Positions 17,644 to 26,804 of a DNA stretch of 26,940 nt are shown here, piece after piece. The position numbers and the translations under genes are program-made. Where the stretch lies: contig NW_014577790.1 of assembly GCF_000485595.1 (NCBI RefSeq), positions 43,334 to 70,273 of the forward strand, in the 5' to 3' direction. The notes beneath the pieces were generated by a model. That model was not told the origin of the DNA and made no database searches. It saw only the letters and a program-made list of their open reading frames with translations. Every line of letters begins with the position of its first letter. Within the stretch, counting starts at the first letter, position 1. This DNA is from Priapulus caudatus. Its lineage: Eukaryota > Priapulida > Priapulimorpha > Priapulimorphida > Priapulidae.

Positions 17644-18774
17644 CATTAATGATAACAGCCCTCCATAGACAATCTGCCAACGAGTGTCGGGTCAATAATA
17701 AAGTGTAAACGCCCTCCAAAATCATGTTATTGTTATATTATATCAAATTTGTCACATGACGTAAAATTTGGAAATCTATTAGGGTCTTACAATTCATTGT
17801 CAGTTAATGCATCATTATATAATAGTTGCGTTTCACCTAATGATTTGTACTGTAACTTAAACTGCTTTTTTTTGCATAAAATACTAGCCTAATGTTAATG
17901 CAATATCTCGTCCTTTAACATGCATTTGTTTGGCAATTTAGCAACCATGTAATTTACACCCTGGTATTCTTGTTATTATATTTATACTAATATTTGTTAT
18001 TAAAGCAAGGCATTTTGCATTTTGTCATTGCCAGTATATATATATATATATATTATATTTGTTATGTATTAAATTGTAGTGTACGTATTTTCCTCCAAAA
18101 AATCCTAACGTATTCTCTGGAAAATTGATACAAGACATCAGGAATTCCCACTCGGTCTAGCTTTGTCTTTTTGTAAACGTATTCGGTGTGTATTCCAGTA
18201 CCGTTTAAATTGGTCGAGGCTGTGCTGGATTACTGGCAAAAAAACAAAATGCCAAACAACACCTAGGTCAAGAAAAAGATTTTGTACAGTTCAATTATTT
18301 CTGCTTTGTTTTGTAAGTGAGAGCTATTAGTCCACAATATAGGTCTATAAATTGGAAACGAATTGAAATGTTTTGGTTTACTGCTCTGTGCTCTACATTT
18401 TGTAGGATGATAAATCTTGTTCCAGAACGGATTAAATTGTCGTCACTACGCATAACAGTAAAGGGAGGCGCCATTTAATTGACATGGTATTGGCTTGCAT
18501 AGATGATGTGAGATAGCGTAGGACAAGAGGCAAGAAATGAGTGTGCAAGTTAATGTAGCAAAGTACAGTACAGAATTTAGTACCAATACTCTCACAAGCT
18601 AGCCGTCTTAAAAACTCGCCTGTCGGTGTTGTCACATGGGTCATAATGTCCCTTCTCTTTCAGCATCTGTCAACACATGATAAGCAGGATACGTTACATA
18701 TAGCACACCCTTAAAATTATTTTATAAAAGCACACAATAGGTCAAGTTTACAAACAAGTTGCCCGCGAGCGACA
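17644..18774. other. Mostly featureless; one exon-like fragment
   Basis: A (TA)n run lies at about 18034-18052. On the minus strand a 3' splice-like CATGTGTTGACAG ends at 18667, and 25 codons follow (18592-18666) reading MLKEKGHYDPCDNTDRRVFK and a few more residues before a TGA. It might be a distal exon of the integrase-like gene upstream, but this is a guess. Nothing else is recognisable. Confidence 0.25.
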
Positions 18775-18880
18775 GCGCTCATGCTACGTCTACTGCGGTG
18801 ACGTTCTGTGGTGGAGTGGTTGGGATTCGTAGTAAATCTGAGTCCCAAATGTGTTCACTCGCGCCGAAACAGTTGGAATG
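18775..18880 (+). repeat. tRNA-Glu-like SINE remnant, copy 1
   Basis: Matches 22562-22668 in the same orientation. The block TGTGGTGGAGTGGTTGGGATTC (from about 18808) resembles the D-arm and A box of tRNA-Glu, and GTTCACTCGC (about 18853) is a degenerate B box at suitable distance. A hairpin TTGGGATTC/GAGTCCCAA (18820-18848) is kept in both copies apart from one wobble pair. No tail or target duplication is clear. Confidence 0.4.
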
Positions 18881-18966
18881 TAGCACAGGGATGGTATCAG
18901 GCAAACCTTCTCAAAGGAATCTTCGTTGGATCGTTATGAAATTGCCAACGAAGATGGCGGGTACGT

Positions 18967-19595
18967 TTAAAGGAGAAAGTTTACGTCTAGGTTCTAGAGT
19001 TATTTGTTCAGCTAATCTGGGTTATAATTCGTCTATTCACAAAAAGTTGTCATGGTTCATATCACCATATTAGAAATATTATTAAGAGAATGTTTAAAAA
19101 ACTAACGACTAAATTGATTACAACGACGGTGGCGCACTCAAAGCGCACAGATTCTGATAATTGCGCAAACCATCTTCGCAGCCAAGGGCTACAGACGAAG
19201 TGTTTCTATTTATTCTTTTAAAAGCAAAAAGGATGAGGTAACTCTTATAAACGGACATGATAGTTTTAAGTTATAATATGGATAATTTGCCCTAAAATTA
19301 ATTCGTTTGTTAAATATGCATTAAGGTATAAAATATAATTGCGCTTTTGTAGATTCGCGCCTCGTCTGTAACGTTTGCAAAATAAATTGTCATATACGCA
19401 ACTTTTTTCGGGTGCAGCAGCGGCGCGGGGTGTCATGGGTGCCGTCAAAGTTTCGTAGGTTGATGTGTGTAATTAATTTAACAATTAAGGATTTAGGTAT
19501 CTGGTAACAAAATACGTGTGGGTATAGATGATTTTGTTATACACGTAAGTACAGGTTGTTGCCGTAGAAATGTAGAGCTAAACTGTCCCTTTTGA
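18967..19595 (-). mobile_element. TTAA-flanked MITE, copy B (inverted)
   Basis: Starts TTAAAGGAGAAAGTTTACGT and ends ...ACTGTCCCTTTTGAA. It is an imperfect inverted copy of 20356-20959 over its whole length, sharing CTAGGTTCTAG, GGTTATAATT, TTACAACGACGGTGGCGC and CCAAGGGCTACAGAC. Its ends resemble AGGGAYAGTAGACTCTAGG and the target is TTAA, as in piggyBac or Kolobok elements. No coding capacity. Confidence 0.7.
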
Positions 19596-20047
19596 AGTGT
19601 GCTTAAGATTAAAGACAGGATAGGGCTCCATGATACATAGTAGCTAACAACTATTTGCAAGACAGAATGGTAAGAACTCATCCATTTACATACGGCCAAA
19701 GCCTACGAGCTGAAATAGAAAGCTGTCCACCAGTAAAACTAATTAACCACAGGCAAAAACGTACGCACAGTACTATCCCTACCAACATGCCACTGGCAGT
19801 AGCCACTGCCTGGCAAGTGGCATAAGTTACATGTAACACCTGACAGTACAAGATGCCATAGACAGTATACGATTTAGAGGAGCAATAAACCTTCTTGCAA
19901 CCCGAAATTTAGCTTTTGAAATTTTCACTCGGCACTTGTAGCCCCATACATCCAGCGATGTATAGGATTTACTAGCAAAACCGGCAGTCAAATCTTTCTA
20001 ACAGTAAACAAATTTATCCATGTTTAACACCGCTCTTGAGTCAAAAA
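19596..20047. other. No gene seen
   Basis: Non-coding sequence between two inverted MITE-bearing segments. A short inverted repeat near 19787-19822 (TGCCACTGGCAG / CTGCCTGGCA) is the only visible structure. Confidence 0.4.
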
Positions 20048-20355
20048 GGTTATCCGACACTTACTCTCGCATGTCAGCAGAAAGTATATTTCATGGTTGG
20101 TCCTTATCAATAAAGGCCATAAAGATGCTAGGTCACCGCTGAACACAAAAAAAGTTTTCAAATCGCTCCGTCAGACCGATGTCCCAGAAAAATTGTCCTA
20201 ATTCCTGGCCCTGTGCCCCATTGACCTTGCCTTCAATTTCGGCACAACGTGATGGCTTTCCGTACCACATGATGCTATAACACCGACCGACGATGCACGA
20301 GCTAGTCGAAGCTGTTTGATTTGTGCCGCAATTCTGCATTTCCTCCCTATCAGCC

Positions 20356-20959
20356 TTAAAGGGCACGTACCTCTAAGATTTTCTGCATACAACTGTACTT
20401 ACTGGATAAGCAAACTCGTCTATACCACCATGTATGTTGTCACCAGATACTTAATTAATATATTTACACTCAACGCTACAGAAATTTGAACGGCGCCATA
20501 CACCGCCCCGCGACGTAGCAGCCGACCCTGAAAAGTGCGATTTGGCATTTTATTTTTGCCAGGTAAATGACCGAGGGCTAATCACAAAAGTGCAATTATA
20601 TTTGGTACTAAATGCTATTAACCAGAAGCGATATTCCATTTTAGGGCAACATTTACTCCATATTATAACGAAATATCATGTCGTTTATAAGATATTACAA
20701 TCCTTTTGCTTTTAAATGAATAAATAAGAAATACCCTCGGTCTGTAGCCCTTGGCTGAAAAGTGGTTTTGCGCAACTTCTCAGATCGTGCGCTTTGAATG
20801 GCGCCACCGTCGTTGTAATCAAACTGTAGTCGTTAGTTTTAAAACATTTTTTTTAAATATTTCTAATGGTGATTGAACCATGAAACTTTTTATGTAGCGC
20901 AATTATAACCTAAATTAGCTGAAAATAACCCTAGAACCTAGAGGCTACTGTTCCTTTAA
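20356..20959 (+). mobile_element. TTAA-flanked MITE, copy C (complete)
   Basis: TTAA at 20356-20359 and 20956-20959 enclose 596 bp with imperfect inverted ends (AGGGCACGTACCTCTAAGAT against AGGAACAGTAGCCTCTAGGT). It is the most complete copy here. A truncated relative starts at TTAA 24416 and another at about 16165. It encodes nothing. Confidence 0.75.
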
Positions 20960-21112
20960 GTTAAGGAGGGAATGTTCCCCCTTCTTTTACACCTCTTGAC
21001 CTTTGACCTTTGACCCCCCAGCTTGGACATCCCAACTCGTTTTCGGATTACCCCCCCACGTCCCGAATATCGTAAACCGTACGTCGAGCGGTTAAGATTT
21101 GTGCCCAACTGT

Positions 21113-21185
21113 TGACGGACGCACGGACGGACGGACAATCATGCGATTCTACAAGCTGCATCTACTACGTCAGATGAGCTAAAAA
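21113..21185. repeat. GTCC-repeat end, second copy
   Basis: GACGGACGCACGGACGGACG followed by ACAAGCTGCATCT and CAGATGAGCTAAAAA. This is the inverse of the layout at 2899-2995. Confidence 0.65.
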
Positions 21186-21692
21186 TTGTAAAGATTTTTT
21201 TAAAAAGCTAAATGAATATTTAAAAAAAGATGCAAAATAGTGTACATATTTCTCATCTACACGAGTGCATTTAATCAGTCAAAAGTAAGTCACGTTATAT
21301 TTAGCACGCTTTAGAAATCCATTTTAAACTTTTTTTGTGTTGGGTTCTTTTCATAATCTAGGTCTACCATTTTAGAGATAATTAAAAATTCTCGGGTACA
21401 ATTAAGAATTTCTTGCTTGGGCTACCATCTAAACAAGCCCATACATCTGCTCTTGCCCATATTTGCAGTATAGAGCTACTTGCACCTCCAGTTATAGACA
21501 CTGGATGAGGTAGTTATGGCAGTATGGTTGAAAACAGACATTTTACTGTTCAGTTGTGCTAGCTTCTATTTCTTGCAAAAAACTGGGTGTTGTTTACCGT
21601 TAGTATAGCAAGTTGATTTTATACTGTAATCTTTCAATTTGTAACATATTTATTTTTGCAACTCTAATCTGAAGCTGTAGTGTTCAACTTAC
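21186..21692. other. No gene seen; probably downstream of the integrase exons
   Basis: AT-rich and non-coding. The next integrase exon should lie on this side on the minus strand, but I cannot identify it. Confidence 0.4.
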
Positions 21693-21758
21693 CTTAAAAC
21701 AGTCGCGGAAATATTCACCACTACCCTCTCGGTAGTCCCGCCACCATCTCTCCACAAC
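21693..21758 (-). CDS. Integrase-like core, second visible exon
   Basis: 66-base exon, 22 codons, between a 3' splice site ending ACATAAAACACAG and a 5' splice site GTAAGTTG. It encodes VVERWWRDYREGSG and EYFRDCFK. Placed after the exon at 22000-22126 it continues NQ with a W-W pair and a 'YFRDCF' block, like the NQRIE.WW...W..FF stretch I recall from metazoan and fungal integrase-core-domain (rve-type) proteins. Both exons are phase 0 at the junction. Confidence 0.65.
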
Positions 21759-21999
21759 CTGTGTTTTATGTGAAACAAAATATCAATCTCATATTGTGGT
21801 CACAAAATGTTTGAACAGTTTTTAATTTTCAGACTTTCAACACATACATTTTTGACAAGTTAATAATTATGTGAAAAATTATTTGTAGTTTTTTTGTCCA
21901 ACCTTTGTACCACTTGTATAAATATGCATAGGTCTTGTAAAAATTGATCTCATGGACATTTGTTTTCCATATGGCTTCTACACCCGGATATATACTTAC

Positions 22000-22126
22000 T
22001 TGATTTGAAGTAGATGCTCCATAAACATGAGCATTTTTCCCACTAAATTTATCACTGTGGTCAGCCCGAAGCAGCATTTGTGCTGTGCCTAGCATTCCAT
22101 TTTCACTGCCACGGTCGGAACGTGTT
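22000..22126 (-). CDS. Integrase-like catalytic core exon (rve-type)
   Basis: 127-base exon between a 3' splice site TTTTGCCATGCAG and a 5' splice site GTAAGTATA. The peptide begins TRSDRGSENGMLGTAQMLL and ends FSGKNAHVYGASTSNQ. RSD.G.ENG and the H.YG.S.SNQ tail are hallmarks of an integrase core family related to retroelement integrases; the Asp of SDRGSEN would be a catalytic residue. These proteins are domesticated or transposon-derived DNA-processing enzymes. Upstream exons and the downstream C-terminus are not visible, so this is a fragment nested between ZSWIM-type exons on the same strand. Function is inferred from family resemblance only. Confidence 0.7.
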
Positions 22127-22561
22127 CTGCATGGCAAAACTGCAACAGTGTCACAACCTAATGTTAACATCCTACTAGGCCTACTTGATGAAATACAAAG
22201 GTTACAGTAATGGTTACATTTAAATGGTTATTTTGTGAAACAATATTCTTCGGTAAACAAGAGCCGCATAGCGACTGGGCTCATCGGGGGTCTGTTGCTA
22301 CGGTTATAAACGTAAAATTTCAGTCGTGCGTAGTGACACATTTGTTAGGCGCAGATATGCAGATACGCAGTTGCGTACACATCATTGTTAGGACACGCCC
22401 ACTATCCTCCCCCATGCGATTTTGGTTTATTTTATTAAATGATACTAAATTGCCTTTCACTTCGAATTTGTGTCATAGATTCACAGCTATCTATTTTTAT
22501 CTATGCCACAGATCACACGCCATTTTCCACACGCCACAGATCGATGCATTTTGCATGCGCA
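22127..22561. other. No gene seen
   Basis: Upstream of the integrase exon on the minus strand. Plus-strand frames here are open but show no motif and overlap the SINE remnant. No further integrase exon could be found. Confidence 0.4.
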
Positions 22562-22668
22562 CACGCTCATCTAACGTCTACTGCGGTGACTCTGTGGTGG
22601 AGTGGTGGGATTCTAGTAAACCCTGTTAGTCCCAAATGTATTCACATACACGCCGAAACAATTACAGA
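22562..22668 (+). repeat. tRNA-Glu-like SINE remnant, copy 2
   Basis: Partner of 18775-18880. It shares GTCTACTGCGGTGA, CTGTGGTGGAGTGGTGGGAT, AGTCCCAAATGT and CGCCGAAACA. The hairpin TGGGATT/AGTCCCA (22606-22634) is kept, but the B box is weaker. Confidence 0.4.
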
Positions 22669-23209
22669 CTGTGCGCTGTCAGGGCTAAATGTACGACGAA
22701 CGTAAAATGGCAACAAAGCCAAACTAAAAATGGCAGCTTCCTACAAGTCACGCTGCAACAAGCCGGTGTAACATACGGTCGTAGTCACGACTCCTACCGC
22801 CATCTATCGGTGAGACAGAAAAGTAGTGTTTTTTATTCTAATTGCTGATTTAAGCAACCTAGTACAATAGTGATACTAGTTTAATATTGTTGTTTGTTAC
22901 CGATGTTAGTTTATTGTTACGAGGCAGGCCTCGATGCTTATTTTCATATATGGTTGTTTTGTCAGGCAACAAGAAGCCATACTGCAAAATTAACTTGCAT
23001 GGGCCGTTTCGGTCATCTTTGAGCTGACAATGTGCTTAAGCTTATTTTTGGTTCATCGCATATCACATTACGTTAAATTTATGGGAAATCATAATGAAAT
23101 TAACCACGATTCCCCACAATTACTCTCACAAGAACATAATTCGCGAACCCTAGGTTTCCATTTTCCTAACTATCCATTTATCTATATTATGGATCTTCAT
23201 TGAACTAAC

Positions 23210-23449
23210 CTTTTGTAACACTTTCAGTGCTCGGTGGTCTTTTTCCACAGACATGGACTGAAGTGCAGACATCAGATCTGTGAAGAACTGGCTGATTCCA
23301 CTGTTTTTAGTGATTACAGCTTTCAATTTCTGGTTGAGACTCTCCACCCGGTTATTAGTGTTGGTCAGTAGATTGAAAGCTTCAGTCTTCAGACCTTCCA
23401 CCCACTGGTGACGGATTGAGTGCCACTCCTTGTTGAAATAGTCTATCAC
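23210..23449 (-). CDS. ZSWIM/MULE-type protein, exon after the RNase H core
   Basis: 240-base exon, 80 codons, phase 0 at both ends, between TTTTTGCAG and GTTAGT splice sites. It starts VIDYFNKEWHSIRHQWV and contains NLLTNTNNRVESLNQKLKAV, the 'TNNR.ES.N..LK' motif conserved after the RNase H-like core in ZSWIM1/3 and MULE-related proteins. It ends ...HRALKVLQK. The SWIM zinc finger expected downstream was not found. The exon has a degraded counterpart at about 15401-15748. Confidence 0.85.
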
Positions 23450-24012
23450 CTGCAAAAATATTCTGAATTTATAAAACGACCAGTAGAAATGATTACAGGC
23501 ATTAAAAGAACTGCTGTGGTCTATCCAATATGATCATTGTGTTACGTGAAACATTGAGTGTTATGTAGCAACAACTCATGAAAGTAGTCTACGCTGTTGG
23601 TTGGCATGAAACTTTCTAGAACTGTATAAACCCAAACATGGTTAAACAATCGCAGAATGTTAATTATAATAATTTTAAAGTACAAACTGTTCTAACGTGT
23701 TATTGGTTGATTAACATCAGGACTAATTTCAGACCACAATGTGAAGTTAGAAGAAGGAAATTGTACACCAATTTGCTTCTTTTAAAAATTGTACTTTTGC
23801 GTTGTCCGCCAATTTGAATACAGTGTAATTATGTTTAAGTTGGCTAATTACGTACTTAAGTCGGCCAATTATGTGATTAGTTAAATATGTACTTAAATCG
23901 CTTCGCGAAACAGTCATAATTACGGGAGTGATTTAATCATAATTAAAGTTAATCATGCTTCCTGAAACCAGCCCCAGTATATTAACCATGTGGCATCAAT
24001 TTAAATGCTAAC

Positions 24013-24108
24013 CTGTTTGGGAGCCGAATCCTGAAAAATGGTATGCAGCACCTGGTATTCTTCTTCACTTTTTGCGTAGGCCAGCTTTGTCAACATTTCA
24101 CGGCAGGC
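24013..24108 (-). CDS. ZSWIM/MULE-type protein, 32-codon exon
   Basis: 96-base exon, phase 0 at both ends, between TCTTTTTCAG and GTTAGC. It reads ACREMLTKLAYAKSEEEYQV and then LHTIFQDSAPKQ. The LAYAKSEEEY block is typical of the region that follows the catalytic core in this family. It joins in frame QRD of the preceding exon and VIDYF of the next. It is missing from the degraded copy. Confidence 0.85.
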
Positions 24109-24415
24109 CTGAAAAAGACAGTACAGCTTTTCTAAAAACTGAATCACCAGACACTTACTCTTCGCACATCAACGTTTTCATGGTCCTTTCAATGTATGAG
24201 TCATGAAAATGGTAGGTCAGCGCTGAAAGTTTTTACTCAGTACGTTAGACCATGTCCCCACAAAATGTCTGATATCTGACTTTTCCCACACTGCCCTTCG
24301 GCCTCTAATTTCGCACTGGTGATGGGTATCCTCCCCTCACTCTATATACCGAATATCAAGAGCATAGGTTTAGCTGCTGAGATTTGTGCCACAATTCTGT
24401 ATTTCCACCTATACT

Positions 24416-24740
24416 TTAAAGGGATAGTAGACTCTAGGATTTTACTGCATACAACTGTACTTACTGTATAACAAATCGTCTATACCGACACGTATTTGTT
24501 ACCAGATACCGAATTTAATTGTTATAATTCATTACACATCAACGCTACGAAATTTGAACGGTGCCATGACACCCGCAACCTGTGCTGCCACCAGAAAAAG
24601 TTGCGTATTTGACAATTTATTTTGCACGTTACAGACCGAGGGCTAATCACAAAATTGCAATTATATTTATACCTGAATGCTATTTAACCGAACGATATTC
24701 ATTTTAGGGCAAATTTATCCATATTACAACTGGTCTACAA
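24416..24740 (+). mobile_element. Truncated TTAA MITE in a ZSWIM intron
   Basis: Starts TTAAAGGGATAGTAGACTCT, follows copy C to about 24740 and stops inside the element, joined directly to TCTACAAGCTGCATCTG. The same truncated form is in the degraded copy (about 16165-16440). Confidence 0.65.
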
Positions 24741-24946
24741 GCTGCATCTGACTTCGCCAGATGACCTAAAGCTCATCAAACCGATCCAAATTAGTGGTAG
24801 GCCAATTAATCAATTTCATTGACACTTGCTCTGGCTGTCTTCCAATCAAATGATCGATCATAACTTTGCAGAAATAAATGACTTGGCAGAAATCAAGCAG
24901 CAATCTGGAATGGTGCACATTTTGCTTTCAGTTTGTATAAACTTAC

Positions 24947-25209
24947 ATCTCGTTGTGCTGGAGTTATTCCCATTTTATCTGTGCTGATTTCCCGTCGGAA
25001 CGTGCGGAGTGTGTGGAAGAGACAGATCAAGAGTGAGATGCCGGGCATCTCCTGGATCATGACGTCCCTCTCTACCATGTCTTTGTCGGCCATCACCACT
25101 TGCACTCCTTCCCAGCTGCTATTTTTCTCCTTAAATATTCTTATCATGTTCTCCAAAGTGAGTCGATCTTCATGTTGTACTAGCCATAGGGCCACTATCT
25201 CACTTACAC
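24947..25209 (-). CDS. ZSWIM/MULE-type protein, second half of the RNase H-like core
   Basis: 263-base exon starting after TTTTATTAG and ending at a GTAAGT splice site. Its first two bases complete a Gly codon begun in the preceding exon, giving GNG-VSEIVALWLV across the junction. It contains MADKDMVERDVM, where the Asp of ADKD is a candidate catalytic residue, and LLICLFHTLRTFRREIST with the C..H pair typical of MULE-like transposases. It ends GITPAQRD. The frame is intact throughout. Confidence 0.9.
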
Positions 25210-25558
25210 CTAATAAAATAAGTAAAATAAGTTTTACTTAATTGCAATTTTTTTTTAAATTCTGAGCACCATTTTTTTACATTATTACGGAGAACTTGTG
25301 GCAAAAGTTGTGTTTCAACCTTTTGTAGTTTCCAAGTTTTTGTTGTCATGTGATACACCTAGAATATTTCACAAATAATTACTAAGCGTACATTACAATT
25401 TTTTTTTTAGATCCATTGAGCCGTTCACATTTACTGCCTGTATCTGCTTGACTGTATTCTTAAGATATCCTAAGAAAATAGGCTTGTAAGCAGTGATTCT
25501 TGACTTTACTTTAGTAAATAAATAAGAACATGCTTAACAATGTGTAAAAATAATTTAC
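25210..25558 (-). other. Intron inside the RNase H-like core
   Basis: 349 bases, bounded by GTAAAT at 25558 and TAG at 25210. It corresponds to about 16940-17366 in the degraded copy, which is about 80 bases longer. Confidence 0.8.
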
Positions 25559-25732
25559 CATTTCCATCAATGGCCATCAGAACAAACAGTGGCATTCTAA
25601 TATCGTTCAACTTGTATGTTGCATCGATCAACAGGACTTCAGGAAAGTCTTGAAAGGTCTTCTTCATTTCTTCAGTTTGGAAGAAGATGCCCGTAATTAC
25701 CTGCCCCTCCAAAAGGATCTCTACTGTTGCTC
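25559..25732 (-). CDS. ZSWIM/MULE-type protein, first half of the RNase H-like core
   Basis: 174-base exon between AACTCTTTTTCAG and GTAAAT. It reads ATVEILLEGQVITGIFFQ, then the signature VLLIDATYKLNDIRMPLFVL and MAIDGNG. The Asp of LLIDATYK is the first catalytic-type residue of the RNase H fold (Pfam ZSWIM1/3 RNaseH-like). The protein is of transposase origin; in vertebrate ZSWIM proteins the fold is domesticated. Its incoming phase (two bases) does not match the phase 0 end of the exon at 26583-26804, so a small exon is probably missing between them. Confidence 0.9.
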
Positions 25733-25818
25733 CTGAAAAAGAGTTTGACGACTATTAACTAACACTAGCAGTCTGCACGAAAAAACTTTGAAGCCAGTCC
25801 AGCAATCCAGAATACACT

Positions 25819-26582
25819 GGCCCCAACCACTTTCCACTGTCCAACACCAGCCCATCGGCGGGCCCATTCATTGTCTACCGCATTACCGCATACACACACA
25901 CAACGAATCAGGTCAGGCGCTATATTGCAAGAAGAGGACTGTCAACATTAGCTAGATCATGTTTATTAGGAGGGATGAGATAGAGGGGAGGAGGTAGATG
26001 AGGAGTACAACAACATGAGGTCGAATACATAAAAATACAATGAAATGAGTACATGGTGAAATGCAATGGTGTGATTAGCAAGTTGTTGCCCGTAGCGTAG
26101 AACTAAAACCAAAACCCCAGGCATTCAGCGCTGCTATGTAAATCATTTTCACATCTGAGTGTAACATGTGACATACATGTACTGTCTGTGTGCGTCTGCG
26201 TGTGCATGGGTGTGGCTATGTACAGCTGGGTGTGTGCTCTATCAGGCCATCATCATAGTCAAATGAATGTTTGAATTTCTCTCTTTTTTCACTGGCACGT
26301 TGGGCTTATAGTTTCACAACATGAACAGGCCCGATGGAAATTTCACTGGCCTCTGGCCTGCATGGGCCAGTGGCTAATTTTGCAGACTGTTACAGTTATA
26401 AAGGAATCCGACAATGGCTCCAATCTGGAATATAGTATGTACATATTTGCTACAAAAGAATTAGCGCTGATAGGAATGGCAAATCGAAACAAACACCTCC
26501 AACTTTCTACCTAATGTATCCCTTAATGTGTGAATATCTATTTTTGTAGTGTTTCAAAATAAATAAAACATAAAATACTAAC
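25819..26582. other. Intron or spacer upstream of the RNase H exon
   Basis: No exon could be placed, although one is expected. A purine-rich patch (about 25970-26020) and a GT-rich patch (about 26180-26240) are visible. Confidence 0.4.
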
Positions 26583-26804
26583 CAGGCACTTCTGCATCAG
26601 CTCCAGTAATGTCTGCGCGTCATTAGATGGCTTGTTGGTTTGCCGCCAGGTTATGAAGGTCTTTGAGGAGGATGAGCTTTCCTGTCTCTTTGATCAGCCG
26701 ATCTTGCAATAGTTTTTTGTTTGCATGAATGTCGAGCATTGTAACAACATTTTCCTTTTCAGTCGGTTCATTTTCCTCTGCCTGGGTAGGTGCTTGTATG
26801 CATT
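26583..26804 (-). CDS. ZSWIM/MULE-type protein, N-terminal exon with frameshift
   Basis: The exon starts after GTGTGTTTTTACAG and ends at GTTAGT. It encodes a short acidic stretch (EENEPTEKENVV), then NKKLLQDRLIKETGKLILLK and DLHNLAA, the 'TGK...LKDL.N' block that precedes the catalytic core in this family. One extra A in the run at 26639-26641 shifts the frame to a stop. In the +1 frame the reading continues NKPSNDAQTLLELMQKCL up to the splice site. It is either a disabling mutation or a base error. The true start codon lies upstream, outside the window or unseen. Confidence 0.7.

Larger units (their letters stand above)
20048..21185 (-). repeat. Third copy of the ZSWIM intron segment
   Basis: 20048-20690 matches 24150-24740, an intron of the ZSWIM-type gene, including the unique flank left of the MITE (GATTTGTGCCGCAATTCTG). 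Beyond 20690 it holds the rest of the MITE and a GTCC repeat end, then TCTACAAGCTGCATCT at 21151, where the match with 24744 resumes briefly. The gene copy therefore lacks about 460 bases present here. Confidence 0.65.

Noticed and set aside
18432-18644. 70-codon minus-strand open frame
   Set aside because: A different frame from the exon-like fragment at 18592-18666, hydrophobic and without motif.
20133-20392. Minus-strand open frames in the third intron copy
   Set aside because: The matching sequence at 24200-24440 is intron, with the frame not kept between copies.
22210-22629. 139-codon plus-strand open frame
   Set aside because: It overlaps the SINE remnant, has no domain and lies in low-complexity coding potential.
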